NCBI RefSeq assembly: GCF_009765755.1
Contig: NZ_LMUV01000011.1
Span: forward strand, 580,903 to 644,902
DNA: 64,000 nucleotides
Source: Rhodanobacter sp. L36
GTDB lineage: Bacteria; Pseudomonadota; Gammaproteobacteria; Xanthomonadales; Rhodanobacteraceae
Reading direction: 5' to 3'
Shown: positions 17,541-31,147 of the stretch, in pieces
Layout: each line of letters starts with the position of its first letter
Numbering within the stretch: position 1 is the stretch's first letter
The notes under the pieces: generated by a model
Seen by the model: the letters and a program-made list of their open reading frames with translations, nothing else
What the model was told of the DNA's origin: nothing
Databases searched by the model: none
Translations under genes and position numbers: made by a program

Positions 17541-18905
17541 CTAGTGGTCGGTGACGCGCAACCGCAGCTGCCCGTCAGCAAGGCGCGCTGTAACGGCGTC
17601 GCCTTCGACAACGGATGATGCGGCGCGCACCACGCGGCCCGCATCATCGAAAACAATCGCGTATCCACGGTCCAGCGTCGCCAGCGGACTCACCGTATGA
17701 AGCGCGCGGGCAACGTGTTGAAGTTGCGTCTTGCGACGTTCGAGCGCGTGCAGCATCACTCGGCGCAGGCGCAGATCCTGTTCGGCGAGGCGTCGTTCCA
17801 GCAGCGGAAGACGTGCGCGAGGGTGTTGGGAGAGCAGTCGCGCATGCAGGCGTTCTAGCCGTGATTGTCGAAGCTGCTGCTGTTCGCGCAGCACAGTCGC
17901 AAGGCGTCGCTGCAAATTGATCAGTCGTTCGCGATCGCGGGCCAGGCGAGCCTGCGGTCGCTGCGCTTGCAGGCGGACCAGCAGATGATCAACGCGCTGC
18001 GCGTGCGACTGCAAACGCCGTTGCTGCCATGTGAGCAGTCGCTGCCGAAGTTGTCTCAGATGGCGGTCGACCACTCCTGCATCGGGAACGAGAAGCTCGG
18101 CTGCAGCTGAGGGCGTGGGTGCGCGCAGATCGGCGACAAAGTCCGCAATGCTGAAATCTATTTCGTGTCCGACGGCCGAAATCACCGGCACGGCACTGGC
18201 GTGAATGGCACGCGCGACCGCCTCGTCGTTGAAGGCCCAGAGATCTTCCAGCGAACCGCCGCCACGGGTCAGCAGCAGCACGCCGTAACGACCGCTTGCA
18301 GAAGCCTTGCGCAGCATGGAGACGATCGCCGGCGGCGCCTCGCGACCCTGCACCGGCACCGGCAGCACATCGACTTCGACAAGCGGCCAGCGTCTCGAAA
18401 GCACGCTCAACACATCGCGCACAGCCGCGCCGGTGGCCGAGGTGATCACGCCGATGCGGTGCACGTGCAGCGGCAAGGGGCGCTTGCGCAACTGCGCGAA
18501 CAGGCCTTCGGCATCGAGCCGCGTCTTGAGTTGTTCGAATTCGCGCTGCAGGGCGCCTTCGCCGGCCGGCTCCATCGACTCGGCCACCAGCTGGAATTCG
18601 CCGCGTGGTTCGTACAGGCCGACGCGCGCGCGCACCAGTACCTGCATGCCGTCGACCGGACGAAAGCGCAGCGTTCCCGCTCGGGGTTTGAACATCGCGC
18701 AACGAACCTGCGCGCCGCTGTCCTTCAGAGTGAAGTACAGATGTCCCGACGCCGGCCGAGCCACGTTCGACAGCTCGCCTTCGATCCACACTTGCGCCAG
18801 TGCATCTTCCAGCAGACCGCGAACCAGTCGGTTCAACGTGCTCGGAGTGAGGATGTGCCGGGGCGGTGCTCCGGTGCCATCGGAGAGAGAGTCAGGGCTG
18901 CGCAT
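17541..18905 (-). CDS. xseA: Exodeoxyribonuclease VII large subunit
   Basis: 454 residues, ATG 18905. N-terminal OB fold: [52 protein letters not shown]. Central catalytic domain: [67 protein letters not shown]. Then comes a long Arg/Gln/Leu-rich coiled coil and a C-terminal KxxGY-like segment ([16 protein letters not shown]). Together with XseB it degrades single-stranded DNA from both ends; xseB is not in this window. It lies 78 bases downstream of the cardiolipin-synthase-like gene on the same strand. Confidence 0.97.
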   Translation of the reverse strand: MRSPDSLSDGTGAPPRHILTPSTLNRLVRGLLEDALAQVWIEGELSNVARPASGHLYFTLKDSGAQVRCAMFKPRAGTLRFRPVDGMQVLVRARVGLYEPRGEFQLVAESMEPAGEGALQREFEQLKTRLDAEGLFAQLRKRPLPLHVHRIGVITSATGAAVRDVLSVLSRRWPLVEVDVLPVPVQGREAPPAIVSMLRKASASGRYGVLLLTRGGGSLEDLWAFNDEAVARAIHASAVPVISAVGHEIDFSIADFVADLRAPTPSAAAELLVPDAGVVDRHLRQLRQRLLTWQQRRLQSHAQRVDHLLVRLQAQRPQARLARDRERLINLQRRLATVLREQQQLRQSRLERLHARLLSQHPRARLPLLERRLAEQDLRLRRVMLHALERRKTQLQHVARALHTVSPLATLDRGYAIVFDDAGRVVRAASSVVEGDAVTARLADGQLRLRVTDH

Positions 18906-18983
18906 GGGCCGTGAAGGCTAACATGATGTATCTCCTGCAAACCATTGAGAAACAAGCCGTGCAGCATCGACGACGCATGTAGC

Positions 18984-20441
18984 TCAGTCGTCATCGGGCT
19001 CGGTGTCAGCCTGTCGATGTCGCTGGCGCAACCGCCAGCCACGGATGCCGAGGTTAAGCGAAAACCACGCGGCAATCAGCGCGAACGGCCAGCCGATCCA
19101 CGCCGGCCAAAGCACCGCGATCACCGCCAGCAGCGCCAGCACGACGGTGCCGACCAGCAGCGGTACGCTGGAGGTATTTTCGAGCACGCGATGGTTGGAC
19201 AACGCTGCACTCACACTGTTCGCAATGCGCAACGCACTCGCTGCCGCGCGACTCGAACTGCCGCTGCCTCCACGCGCGCGACGCGGCCGTGCGTGACTGC
19301 TCTGCACGCTTTCGCCGCGACGGCGCTGGCGCGGAGCCAGCACGATTTCGGTGGCGTTCTGCAAATCCTTCTCGTATTGCGCGGCGAGTTGGCCGGCGAA
19401 TCCTGCGTCCTCGACCGCCACATCGATCTCTCGATTGCCGAGCCAGCTGGCGATGTTGAGATTCGACGAGCCCACGCGCGCCCACTGGGCGTCGGCGACG
19501 GCGGTTTTTGCGTGCAGCATCGAGCCGTTCCACTCGAACACGCGAATGCCGGCTTTCAATAGCGGGCGATAGCCAGAGCGCGACATCGCGGCGACGGCTG
19601 GAATATCGCTGCTGCCGGGCACCAGCAGGCGCACGTCCACGCCATCGAGCGATGCCGCTACCAGCGCCTGTACGTAGGGAGCCACGCCGACGAAATATGC
19701 GTCGGTGAGCCACAGCGTTTCGCGCGCCATCGACGCGATCAGCTGATCAAGTCGGTACATGCCGGCGGTGGATGGCTGCGTCGCGATCACCCGTAGCGAT
19801 ACCGAACCGGCAGGCTCGACGCTGGCTGGCGCGGGAGTAAGCGCGGGCAGGTCAGCACCGATACCGCTCCAGCTCTGGGCGAAAGCGGTTTCCAGTTCGA
19901 TGACCGCCGGGCCGCGCAACGCCACGCCGGTGTCGCGCCAGGGCGCAATGTCACGCGTGCTGTCACCTAGCCATTTTTCGCTGATGCAAACGCCGGACAG
20001 AAAGCCGTGTACGCCGTCGACCACCAGCAGTTTCCGGTGATCGCGACTGATCCAGCCGAACGGTGCACCAAGTTGCGGCGGATTGAAGATGCGAACGTCG
20101 CCGCCGGCCGCGCGCAGCGGTGCCCAGAATGCGTTGCGCGACTGCCCCAGGCAGCCGGCCCAGTCCGCCACGACCGCGACCATCACGCCAGCTTGCGCGC
20201 GTTCGATCAGCGCATCGCGGAACAGCTGTCCGATCGCGTCGTCGCGCACGATGTAGTTTTCCAGCAGCACGCGATGCCGAGCGCCTCGGATGGCCGCGAG
20301 CCATGCGTCGTAATTGGCTTGCGCGTCGATCAGCAACTCGATGGCGTTGCCTTCGATGAGCGGCGCGCCGGCCGCGCGGCTCAGTGCCTGTTGCGCGAGC
20401 AGTCGGCTGGTGGTCGGGGGCAGCGAGGGTTTCGTCGACAT
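18984..20441 (-). CDS. Phospholipase D-family cardiolipin synthase-like protein (ClsB type)
   Basis: 485 residues from ATG 20441; ATG codons at 20459 and 20486 remain possible. Two PLD repeats: ISRDHRKLLVVDG (first HxK) with GVCISEKW, and SMLHAKTAVADAQWARVGS (second HxK) with SSNLNIASWLGNREIDVAVE. A basic low-complexity stretch follows, then two C-terminal TM helices (about 425-470), which are unusual because classical ClsA carries its helices at the N-terminus. It is probably an inner-membrane phosphatidyl transferase making cardiolipin or phosphatidylglycerol. The order of domains, PLD then TM, is worth noting. Confidence 0.88.
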   Translation of the reverse strand: MSTKPSLPPTTSRLLAQQALSRAAGAPLIEGNAIELLIDAQANYDAWLAAIRGARHRVLLENYIVRDDAIGQLFRDALIERAQAGVMVAVVADWAGCLGQSRNAFWAPLRAAGGDVRIFNPPQLGAPFGWISRDHRKLLVVDGVHGFLSGVCISEKWLGDSTRDIAPWRDTGVALRGPAVIELETAFAQSWSGIGADLPALTPAPASVEPAGSVSLRVIATQPSTAGMYRLDQLIASMARETLWLTDAYFVGVAPYVQALVAASLDGVDVRLLVPGSSDIPAVAAMSRSGYRPLLKAGIRVFEWNGSMLHAKTAVADAQWARVGSSNLNIASWLGNREIDVAVEDAGFAGQLAAQYEKDLQNATEIVLAPRQRRRGESVQSSHARPRRARGGSGSSSRAAASALRIANSVSAALSNHRVLENTSSVPLLVGTVVLALLAVIAVLWPAWIGWPFALIAAWFSLNLGIRGWRLRQRHRQADTEPDDD

Positions 20442-20507
20442 GCCGCGAGTGTAGGCCATGCCTCGTGGAGGCATCGTCGTTGGCACGCATCTGGCATGAT
20501 TTTACCG

Positions 20508-22445
20508 ATGCCAACCAAGCGCCACTACAACGACGTCGACGATTGCGCGCAGCACATTGCCGAATGGCTGGGTGCGGACCTTCGCGTGGCCGCGCCGCTG
20601 GGTCTGGGCAAGCCGCATGGATTGCTCAATGCGCTTTATCGACTGACGCAGAAGGACACTCGGCGCTCGATGCGACTTTACACGGCGCTTTCATTGACCC
20701 GACCGAAACCGAAACCCGGGCTGGAAGCGCGGTTTCTCGATCCGTTCCTCGAACGCCATTTCGGCGCCGATCAGGTCGATCCGCAATACGCGGTGGATCA
20801 GGCGCGCGACGCGCTGCCGTCCAACGTCGAGGTGCACGAGTTCTACCTGCAATCCGGTGCGTTGCTCCATTCGGGTAGCGCGCAACGTAATTACATCAGC
20901 CAGAACTACACGCATGTGGCGCGCGATCTGACGCTGCAGGACGTGAACCTGCTGGTTCAACTGGTCGCGCGACGCGAAGGGCCTGATGGCGTCTGCTACA
21001 GCCTGTCGAGCAACCCAGACCTCACGCTCGATTTCCTCAAGCGGATGGAAGCTGCCGGCAAGCCGCGGCCGCTTTGCGTGGCTGTAGTGCATCCCGATCT
21101 GCCGTTCATCGGCGGCGACGCGGAAGTGGCAGAGGACTATTTCGATCTCGAACTGATTCCCGCGACATCACCGCAGTTATTCGCGCTGCCGCGCCTGCCG
21201 GTCGACCTCGCAGAATACGCACTAGGCCTGCACGCCAGCGCACTGGTGAAAGATGGCGGCTGTCTGCAAATCGGCATCGGCGCGCTGTCCGATGCGCTGG
21301 TGAAAGCGCTGCTGCTGCGCCAGCAGGACAACACCATCTGGCGACGTGCGCTGGTTGCGCTGGACGTCGATGGCAGCACGCATGCCCTGGCCAGTTGGGT
21401 CGGCGGGCTGACGCCGTTTGAAACCGGCCTGTATGGCGCGAGCGAAATGGTTATGGATGGCTTCATGCACTTGCAGCGCGGCGGCATTCTCAAGCGCCGC
21501 AGCTGGGATAACCTCGCGCTTGAGCGTGCATCGGCCGCTGGCCGTCTGAACGCTGAGACGCCGGGCGGCCACTACCTGCGCGGTGCATTCTTCCTCGGCA
21601 CGCGCGAACTCTATGACTGGCTCGGCAGCACGGAGAAAGCCGATCCCGATGCCATCGACATGTGCGCGGTATCCAACGTCAACCAGTTGTACGGCGACCA
21701 TCAGGCGCTGGCCATGTTGCAGCGGCGTGGTGCGCGATTCTTCAACACCTGCATGATGGCGACACTGCTCGGCGCGGCCACCTCCGATACGCTTGAAGGC
21801 GGCGAAGTGGTCAGCGGCGTCGGTGGCCAGTACAACTTCGTGACGATGGCGCACGAGCTGGTCGATGGCCGCTCGGCCTTGCTGCTGCGCGCGACGCGCA
21901 AGGTCAACGGTGGCATCGAAAGCAACATTCGCTGGAGTTACGGCGAGACGACGATTCCGCGTCATCTGCGCGATCTCTATATCACGGAATACGGCGTGGC
22001 CGATTTGCGCGGCAAGAGCGACGGCGAGTGCATCGAAGCGATGTTGTCGATCAGCGATGCGCGCTTCCTCGACGCGTTATGCGCAGAGGCCAAGTCGCAC
22101 GGAAAACTGGCCACGGATTTCGTGATTCCCGATGCATGGCGCAAACACCGCCCGCGTTACCTGCGCGAATCGCTGTTGCCGTTGCAGCAACGCGGGCTGT
22201 TGCCGACATTTCCATTCGGCAGCGATTTCAACGCGGTGGAGCAACGACTGTTGCCTGCGCTGAGCTGGCTGAAAAGTTCGGGCAGCCACTGGCGCGGCAA
22301 ACTGCGGCTGCTGCGCGCTGCGCTGTCGCCAGGTCCGGAAGCGGCGGACGAGAGCGAGGCGCTGCGGCGCATGGGCCTCCATGCGCCGGCAACTCTGACC
22401 GATCGCGTGCAGCGACGATTGCTGCAGGCCGCGTTGCGCCGCTGA
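20508..22445 (+). CDS. Acetyl-CoA hydrolase/transferase family protein (large form)
   Basis: 645 residues if started at ATG 20508; ATG 20496 in the same frame adds four residues. The open frame back to 20007 lies antisense to the PLD gene and is ignored. The C-terminal half shows the CoA-transferase family I core: [68 protein letters not shown] and [22 protein letters not shown] contains the expected catalytic glutamate. The protein is longer than the usual about 500-residue acetyl-CoA hydrolase because of an extended N-terminal domain. It is likely an acyl-CoA:carboxylate CoA transferase or hydrolase; the substrate is unknown. Confidence 0.88.
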   Translation: MPTKRHYNDVDDCAQHIAEWLGADLRVAAPLGLGKPHGLLNALYRLTQKDTRRSMRLYTALSLTRPKPKPGLEARFLDPFLERHFGADQVDPQYAVDQARDALPSNVEVHEFYLQSGALLHSGSAQRNYISQNYTHVARDLTLQDVNLLVQLVARREGPDGVCYSLSSNPDLTLDFLKRMEAAGKPRPLCVAVVHPDLPFIGGDAEVAEDYFDLELIPATSPQLFALPRLPVDLAEYALGLHASALVKDGGCLQIGIGALSDALVKALLLRQQDNTIWRRALVALDVDGSTHALASWVGGLTPFETGLYGASEMVMDGFMHLQRGGILKRRSWDNLALERASAAGRLNAETPGGHYLRGAFFLGTRELYDWLGSTEKADPDAIDMCAVSNVNQLYGDHQALAMLQRRGARFFNTCMMATLLGAATSDTLEGGEVVSGVGGQYNFVTMAHELVDGRSALLLRATRKVNGGIESNIRWSYGETTIPRHLRDLYITEYGVADLRGKSDGECIEAMLSISDARFLDALCAEAKSHGKLATDFVIPDAWRKHRPRYLRESLLPLQQRGLLPTFPFGSDFNAVEQRLLPALSWLKSSGSHWRGKLRLLRAALSPGPEAADESEALRRMGLHAPATLTDRVQRRLLQAALRR

Positions 22446-22522
22446 GGTGTCATCCACGTTCGGTTATTCTTGGCGCTTCGCCGCCGTACTTCTGGCGGCC
22501 ATGTCATGTGGTCGGTTACCGA

Positions 22523-23782
22523 ATGAACGAAACATCCTTCCAGTCTCCGAGCGCGGCCGAGCCGATGGGTCGACGTCCCAGCGTGGCGGTGCAGATCGGC
22601 AAGGTACGCGTTGGGGGCGGCGCGCCGATCGTGGTGCAGTCGATGACCAACACTGATACCGAGGATCCGGCCAGCACGGCGAAACAGATTGCCGAACTCG
22701 CACGCGCAGGTTCCGAACTCGTACGCATCACGGTGAACACGCCGGCAGCGGCCGCGGCCGTCCCGCGCATCGCCGAGCGGCTGGCGATGATGGGCGTGGA
22801 TGTGCCGATCATCGGCGACTTCCACTACAACGGGCATCAGTTGCTGGAGAACGAACCGGCCTGCGCCGAAGCGCTGGCGAAATACCGCATCAATCCCGGC
22901 AACGTCGGCTTCGGCAAGAAGAGAGACAGCCAGTTCGGCGCGATCATCGAAAAGGCGATCCAGTACAGCAAGCCCGTGCGCATCGGCGCCAACTGGGGCT
23001 CGCTGGATCAGAGCATGGTTGCCGCATTGATGGACCAGAACGCACAGCGCGACCGGCCGTGGGATGCATCGCACGTCGCGCGCGAAGCGCTGCTTCGTTC
23101 GGCGCTGGATTCCGCCGCGAAAGCCGAGGAGATCGGCCTGCCGCGCGACCGCATCATCCTGTCGTGCAAGGTATCCGGCGTGCAGGAGTTGATCGCGGTG
23201 TATCGCGACCTTGCGGCGCGTTGCGATTACGCATTGCACCTGGGCCTTACCGAAGCTGGCATGGGTTCGAAGGGCATCACCGCATCGAGTGCCGCGCTGG
23301 CCGTGCTGCTGCAGGAAGGCATTGGCGACACCATCCGTATTTCGCTCACGCCCGAGCCGGGCGCATCGCGTACCGGCGAAGTGATCGTGGCGCAAGAGCT
23401 GTTGCAGACGATGGGTCTGCGGTCGTTCACACCGCTGGTGACGGCATGCCCGGGATGCGGCCGCACCACCAGCGAGTTTTTCCAGGAACTGGCGAAAACC
23501 GTGCAGGAACACGTGCGTGAGCAGATGCCGGTTTGGCGCATCAAATACGACGGCGTGGAAAACCTCACGCTTGCCGTGATGGGCTGCATCGTCAACGGTC
23601 CGGGCGAATCCAAGCACGCCAACATCGGCATTTCGTTGCCGGGCAACGGCGAAGCGCCGGCGGCGCCGGTGTTCATCGACGGCGAGAAAGCGATGACTTT
23701 GCGCGGCGACAACATCGCGCGCGAATTCGTCGGCATCCTCGATGATTACGTGGCGCGCAAATACGTGGCGCGCACGAATTAG
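22523..23782 (+). CDS. ispG: 4-hydroxy-3-methylbut-2-enyl diphosphate synthase (flavodoxin)
   Basis: 419 residues, ATG 22523. It catalyses the penultimate step of the MEP isoprenoid pathway. Signatures: [72 protein letters not shown], and the Fe-S ligands in [10 protein letters not shown] and [20 protein letters not shown]. The length corresponds to the long proteobacterial form with an insert between TIM barrel and Fe-S domain. The stop codon overlaps that of the convergent aat gene by four bases (TTAG). The gene is 77 bases behind the acetyl-CoA hydrolase family gene. Confidence 0.97.
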   Translation: MNETSFQSPSAAEPMGRRPSVAVQIGKVRVGGGAPIVVQSMTNTDTEDPASTAKQIAELARAGSELVRITVNTPAAAAAVPRIAERLAMMGVDVPIIGDFHYNGHQLLENEPACAEALAKYRINPGNVGFGKKRDSQFGAIIEKAIQYSKPVRIGANWGSLDQSMVAALMDQNAQRDRPWDASHVAREALLRSALDSAAKAEEIGLPRDRIILSCKVSGVQELIAVYRDLAARCDYALHLGLTEAGMGSKGITASSAALAVLLQEGIGDTIRISLTPEPGASRTGEVIVAQELLQTMGLRSFTPLVTACPGCGRTTSEFFQELAKTVQEHVREQMPVWRIKYDGVENLTLAVMGCIVNGPGESKHANIGISLPGNGEAPAAPVFIDGEKAMTLRGDNIAREFVGILDDYVARKYVARTN

Positions 23783-24504
23783 TTTTTCGGCTCGATTAAA
23801 ACGCGCGCGCCGATGTCGGACCAGCTGCCCACGACGCCAGGAAGGTTCACGAGAGCGGAAATTTCCTGCATGAATTCGCTGCGCGGGATTTCGAGCGCGC
23901 CAAGGCCGAGCGTATGCGCATTGGCGACTTGCGCATCGATCGACGGGAAACCCAGTTCGCGCAGCAGATGCGCAAGGCTGACCAGCGCGAGTTTCGAACC
24001 GCCGTTCTGCGCGCTGAACATCGATTCGCCGCAGAACAATCGGCCGATGGCGACGCCATAAACGCCGCCGGCGAGTTCTTCGTCGTCCCACACTTCCACG
24101 CTGTGTGCGTAGCCTTCGCGATGCAGAGTGATATACGCGTCGATCATCGTCGCCACGATCCACGTGCACGATTCGTTGGCGCGCGGCGAAGCGCAGGCGC
24201 GAATGACTTTCTCGAATGCGCGATCGACCGTCACGCGCCACGACTTGCCCGCGAGCTGCCGGCGCAAGCTGCGATTGATCCTCAACGCATCGGTTCGAAA
24301 CACGCAACGCGGATCGGGCGACCACCAGAGAATCGGCTCGCCTTCACCGAACCATGGAAAGATGCCACGCGAATACGCGGCGATCAGTCGCTGCGTGGTC
24401 AGATCTCCACCGAACGCGAGCAGACCATTCGGTTCTTTCAAGGCAAAACGTGGATCGGGAAATCGATCAGGCATCGCCGCATCAAGTTGCGGCAACTCGA
24501 TCAT
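23779..24504 (-). CDS. aat: Leucyl/phenylalanyl-tRNA--protein transferase
   Basis: 241 residues, ATG 24504. Marks: [99 protein letters not shown] and [19 protein letters not shown]. The enzyme adds Leu or Phe to Lys/Arg N-termini, feeding the ClpS/ClpAP N-end rule. The start overlaps the stop of the upstream FemAB-like gene by four bases (ATGA), so the two are coupled. Nearness to trxB repeats the E. coli neighbourhood, where aat sits close to trxB. Confidence 0.97.
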   Translation of the reverse strand: MIELPQLDAAMPDRFPDPRFALKEPNGLLAFGGDLTTQRLIAAYSRGIFPWFGEGEPILWWSPDPRCVFRTDALRINRSLRRQLAGKSWRVTVDRAFEKVIRACASPRANESCTWIVATMIDAYITLHREGYAHSVEVWDDEELAGGVYGVAIGRLFCGESMFSAQNGGSKLALVSLAHLLRELGFPSIDAQVANAHTLGLGALEIPRSEFMQEISALVNLPGVVGSWSDIGARVLIEPKN

Positions 24505-25640
24505 GGTTCGCTGATGTTTGCGTACGGGCTGCGTTCCTGCAGTTCACTCATATAGACGTCCATCGATTCCGACTCACGCACGAGAGCAGACGCCACGGCT
24601 TTTCGAAAATCCGGATGGACCAGATAGTGCCGCGAATGCGTACGCGCCGGAAGAAAACCTCGCGCCATCTTGTGTTCGCCTTGCGCGCCGGGTTCAAAGC
24701 GTTCGAGCTGGTGGGCGATGGCGTGTTCGATGCCCTGGTAGTAGCAGAGTTCGAAATGCAGTCCCGGTACGTCGACGACGGCGCCCCAGTAACGGCCATA
24801 CAGCACATTGTCGCTGCGCACGAAAAGCGCCATCGCGACAATGTTTTTTTCGTCGCGCGCCATGGCGATTTGCGTGGTCTGGCCCAGTTCGCCGAGGTGG
24901 CTGAAAAACGCAGCGGTTAATGCGGCGTGGTTGCCCTTGGCGTCGAAAGTGGTCTCGTAGAGCGCGTGCACGCGACGCCATTCTTCCAGGCTTAACGTGT
25001 CGCCGCTGCGCCATTCGATGGTCAGCCCGTTCGCGTGTGCCTGTTTGCGTTCGCGCTGGATGTTCTTGCGCTTCTTGTGGTTCAGCGCGGCGAGGAACTG
25101 CGGAAAGTGTTTGTAGCCGTGGTTGTGCCAGTGGAACTGGATGTCCGAACGAGCGAGCCAATCCTCGTCGAACGCTTCGAGCTCGGTGGGCTGCAGGAAA
25201 TTGGCGTGCACGGAAGACAGGCCCATGCGTTCGGCTTCCTCGCGCATCGCTTCGACGAGTGCGCGCTGAAGCATCGGGGCCTGCATGCCGTTGCCGGCGA
25301 GCAGCCTGGGCCCGGGCACGGGCGAGTAGGGCACGGCGTTGAGCAGCTTCGGGTAGTACTCGCCGCCAGCGCGTTCCCAGGCGCTGGCCCAACTCCAGTC
25401 GAATACGAATTCGCCGTGCGAGTTGCCCTTCAGATACAACGGCGCCGCAGCGATCAGCTCTTCGTTTTCGTACAAGCCCAGATGATGCGCCTGCCAGCCC
25501 CAGTCGGGCCGGACGCAACCGCGGTGCTCCAGCGCGGCGAGAAATGCGTGCGACACAAACGGATTGGCGTCGACGCGCAGCGCGTCCCAGGCGTGCGCCG
25601 GAATCTGATCGATCGTGGTGTGGAAGCGAGCGGTGATCAC
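24501..25640 (-). CDS. FemAB-like/GNAT family acyltransferase (DUF482)
   Basis: 379 residues, ATG 25640. Recognisable DUF482 (PF04339) features: VSHAFLAALEHRGCVRPDWG, PLYLKGNSHGEFVFDWSWAS, YYPKLLNAVPYSPVPGPRLL, LNHKKRKNIQRERKQA and FELCYYQGIEHAIAHQLERF, then GAQGEHKMARGFLPARTHS. The fold is a tandem GNAT as in FemAB peptidyl transferases. The substrate is unknown; peptidoglycan-related or general acyl transfer is only suggested by homology. It is translationally coupled to aat, so the two proteins are co-produced. A pair of inverted palindromic elements separates it from trxB. Confidence 0.9.
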   Translation of the reverse strand: MITARFHTTIDQIPAHAWDALRVDANPFVSHAFLAALEHRGCVRPDWGWQAHHLGLYENEELIAAAPLYLKGNSHGEFVFDWSWASAWERAGGEYYPKLLNAVPYSPVPGPRLLAGNGMQAPMLQRALVEAMREEAERMGLSSVHANFLQPTELEAFDEDWLARSDIQFHWHNHGYKHFPQFLAALNHKKRKNIQRERKQAHANGLTIEWRSGDTLSLEEWRRVHALYETTFDAKGNHAALTAAFFSHLGELGQTTQIAMARDEKNIVAMALFVRSDNVLYGRYWGAVVDVPGLHFELCYYQGIEHAIAHQLERFEPGAQGEHKMARGFLPARTHSRHYLVHPDFRKAVASALVRESESMDVYMSELQERSPYANISEP

Positions 25641-25650
25641 ATTACAGAGC

Positions 25651-25777
25651 CGTCATTCCGGCGCAGGCCGGAATCCAGTGGCGATTGTGTCCGATTGTCG
25701 GTTTCGGTTCGAACGTCAATCGCATCAGGACAGAGTCGATCCTTGCCAGCTGGATTCCGGCCTGCGCCGGAATGACG
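25651..25777. repeat. Inverted pair of REP-like palindromes (BIME-like unit)
   Basis: The 28-base segments 25651-25678 and 25750-25777 are perfect reverse complements. Each arm is itself a palindrome: ATTCCGGC, a GCAG loop, then GCCGGAAT. The 71 bases between carry no gene. It lies directly upstream of the FemAB-like gene and downstream of trxB (both leftward). This layout matches bacterial interspersed mosaic elements made of two inverted REP units. The same ATTCCGGC-type sequence is common in proteobacterial genomes; no second copy was noticed elsewhere in this window by eye. Confidence 0.85.
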
Positions 25778-25797
25778 ATTGGCAGCAGAGACTTCAG

Positions 25798-26769
<972 letters not shown>

Positions 26770-26775
26770 CCTTGG

Positions 26776-26979
26776 GTTTACCGATGGCCTGAAACTCTAT
26801 TCGATGCAGCTGCCGCTACGGTTTCTCCACGCAGGGAGTCAATCGGTGCCGGCGGGCTGCATGATCCCGCAAGGATGGGGAATCCACCCGGCTGATTCAA
26901 GGTAGGCGGCCAATTCAACGACACCATTGCGGCTGTTGCGCGATGGATTCACCACGTGCTCCCACAGGATTCTTTCTCC
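26776..26979 (+). other. Long untranslated leader of ald, possibly structured
   Basis: About 200 bases lie between the presumed transcription start and ald. ATGCAGC at 26804 can pair with GCTGCAT near 26866, closing a large arm, and GTGCCGGCG adds further pairing opportunities with the GCCGCTACGG side. A 33-codon frame (ATG 26804 to TAG 26905) is present but lacks a convincing ribosome site. I recognise no known riboswitch consensus. It could be a plain leader, an attenuator or an unrecognised regulatory RNA. Confidence 0.35.
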
Positions 26980-28044
26980 ATGCGTATCGGTATCCCCTCC
27001 GAAACCAAGACCCTCGAAGGTCGTGTTGCCCTCGTTCCCGCAGCCGCTGCCGACCTGGTGCGTCGCGGCCACGAAGTATTCATCCAGGCCGGCGCTGGCC
27101 TCAAAAGCGGTTTCAGCGACGACGCTTACGTGAAGCAGGGCATCCAGATCGTGCCCGACGCGGCTGCGCTGTACGAAGCGGGCGAATTGATCGTCAAGGT
27201 GAAGGAGCCGGTCGCGGGCGACCTCGCGCTGTTGAAGAAGCATCACCTGTTGTTCTGTTATCTGCATCTGGCTGCCGAGCCGGCGCTGACAAAGAGCCTG
27301 CTGGACATCGGCCTGACCGGCGTGGCGTTTGAGTCGGTGGAAGAAAATGGTGGCTTGCCGCTGTTGCTGCCGATGTCGGTGATCGCAGGGCGCATTGCCA
27401 CGCAGATCGGAACCACGCTGCTGCATCGTCCGCAGGGCGGCAAGGGCAAACTGCTGGGCGGCATGGCTTCCACGCCGCGCGGCAAAGTGGTGGTGCTGGG
27501 CGCCGGCGCTGCCGGTGGCAATGCTGCTGCGCTCGCCGCCGCTGCCGGTGCCAACGTGGTGGTGTTCGACAAGCGCCAGGATCGTCTCGCCGAGATGATG
27601 GCGATGGGCCCGAACGTCACTGCGCTGTATGCGTATGAATCGTCCGTCGCCGAAGAAGTGCGCGATGCCGACATAGTGGTCGGCGCCGTGTTGATTCCGA
27701 GCGCCAAGGCGCCGCGCGTGGTCACCGAGGCGATGGTGAAGACGATGGAGCCAGGCAGCGTGATGGTGGATATCTCGATCGACCAGGGTGGCTGCTTCGA
27801 AACATCGAAACCGACCACTTGGAAGGAGCCGACGTACGACGTGCACGGCGTGACGCATTTCTGCGTCACCAACATGCCGGGCGCGGTGCCACAGACATCG
27901 TCTGTGGCGATTTCCGCCGCAATCCTGCCTTACGTGCAGCGTCTTGCGGGCGGCAACGAATGGCGTGAATTCGAGCCGCTGCGCGTTGGTGTCAACATCG
28001 ATGGCGGCAAACTGGTGCATCCGGCATTGCAGGGTATGCTCTGA
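26980..28044 (+). CDS. ald: Alanine dehydrogenase
   Basis: 354 residues from ATG 26980 ([20 protein letters not shown]). It catalyses reversible oxidative deamination of L-alanine to pyruvate with NAD. Marks: [55 protein letters not shown], the Rossmann motif [39 protein letters not shown] and [20 protein letters not shown]. The length is slightly under the usual 370. It sits where enterobacteria have lrp, between trxB and ftsK. Expression may be shaped by the long leader. Confidence 0.97.
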   Translation: MRIGIPSETKTLEGRVALVPAAAADLVRRGHEVFIQAGAGLKSGFSDDAYVKQGIQIVPDAAALYEAGELIVKVKEPVAGDLALLKKHHLLFCYLHLAAEPALTKSLLDIGLTGVAFESVEENGGLPLLLPMSVIAGRIATQIGTTLLHRPQGGKGKLLGGMASTPRGKVVVLGAGAAGGNAAALAAAAGANVVVFDKRQDRLAEMMAMGPNVTALYAYESSVAEEVRDADIVVGAVLIPSAKAPRVVTEAMVKTMEPGSVMVDISIDQGGCFETSKPTTWKEPTYDVHGVTHFCVTNMPGAVPQTSSVAISAAILPYVQRLAGGNEWREFEPLRVGVNIDGGKLVHPALQGML

Positions 28045-28076
28045 TCCGTCCAGAAAAAAACAGGCAGGTTTCCAAG

Positions 28077-30404
<2,328 letters not shown>

Positions 30405-30483
30405 GCCTGTCGTATTTGTAGGAGCGCACCGTTAAGCCTGCACGACCCACACTTCACTGCATCGCCATGTCTCGGGGAATCCG

Positions 30484-31140
30484 ATGAAACGTTTCTTGTT
30501 TGTTCTCGCCAGCCTGATGCTGTCGTGTTCGCTGAATGCCATGGCTGCCGGTCCCGCGCGCGCAAAGCTCGATGCTTTTGCGACGAACCTGCACTCGCTG
30601 ACCGGGCACTTCAGCCAGTCGCTCGCCGACGTTAACGGTCACACCAGCCAGACCAGTTCCGGCACGCTCGCGCTGGAAGCACCTCGGCAATTTCGATGGG
30701 ATACCGCGACTCCGTACAAGCAGACCATCGTGGCCGACGGCAGCCGCGTGTGGACCTACGATCCCGAGCTCGAGCAAGTCACGGTGCGCGTGCAAAGCAC
30801 CGAGGAAACGCACAGCCCGCTGACCGTGCTGACCGACGTCAAACAGCTCGATCGGAACTTCAAGGTGAGCGAGCAGGGCGAACGCGACGGACTCGTGTGG
30901 TTGCGCCTGACGTCCACCGACAAGGATCCGCAGTTCGATCACGCCGATCTCGGATTCGACGCGAACGGCCTGGCCCGCATGACGTTTCGCGATCAACTGG
31001 GGTCGATCACCGACATCCGTTTCTCGGCGTGGCAACGCAACGTTGCGCTACCCGCAGGCACCTTCGATTTCGTGCCGCCCAAAGGTGCCGACGTGATCGG
31101 CGATGTACCGGTGATCACCACGCAGCCGTTGAAAGACTGA
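30484..31140 (+). CDS. lolA: Outer-membrane lipoprotein carrier protein LolA
   Basis: 218 residues, ATG 30484. The signal peptide ends around AMAAG. The mature chain shows FATNLHSLTGHFSQSLADVN, SGTLALEAPRQFRWDTATPY, the family motif DGSRVWTYDPELEQVTVRVQ and NPLTVL-like HSPLTVLTDV. The periplasmic chaperone ferries lipoproteins from LolCDE to LolB. The ftsK-lolA-rarA-serS order is partly conserved here, although several genes intervene before rarA. Confidence 0.96.
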   Translation: MKRFLFVLASLMLSCSLNAMAAGPARAKLDAFATNLHSLTGHFSQSLADVNGHTSQTSSGTLALEAPRQFRWDTATPYKQTIVADGSRVWTYDPELEQVTVRVQSTEETHSPLTVLTDVKQLDRNFKVSEQGERDGLVWLRLTSTDKDPQFDHADLGFDANGLARMTFRDQLGSITDIRFSAWQRNVALPAGTFDFVPPKGADVIGDVPVITTQPLKD

Positions 31141-31147
31141 CCACGCA

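Noticed and set aside
22157..24325. Leftward open frame of 722 codons
   Set aside because: Antisense to ispG and the end of the acetyl-CoA hydrolase gene; no motif, Arg/His-rich.
26804..26905. 33-codon leader peptide gene before ald
   Set aside because: No ribosome site and no run of regulatory codons; kept only as part of the leader observation.
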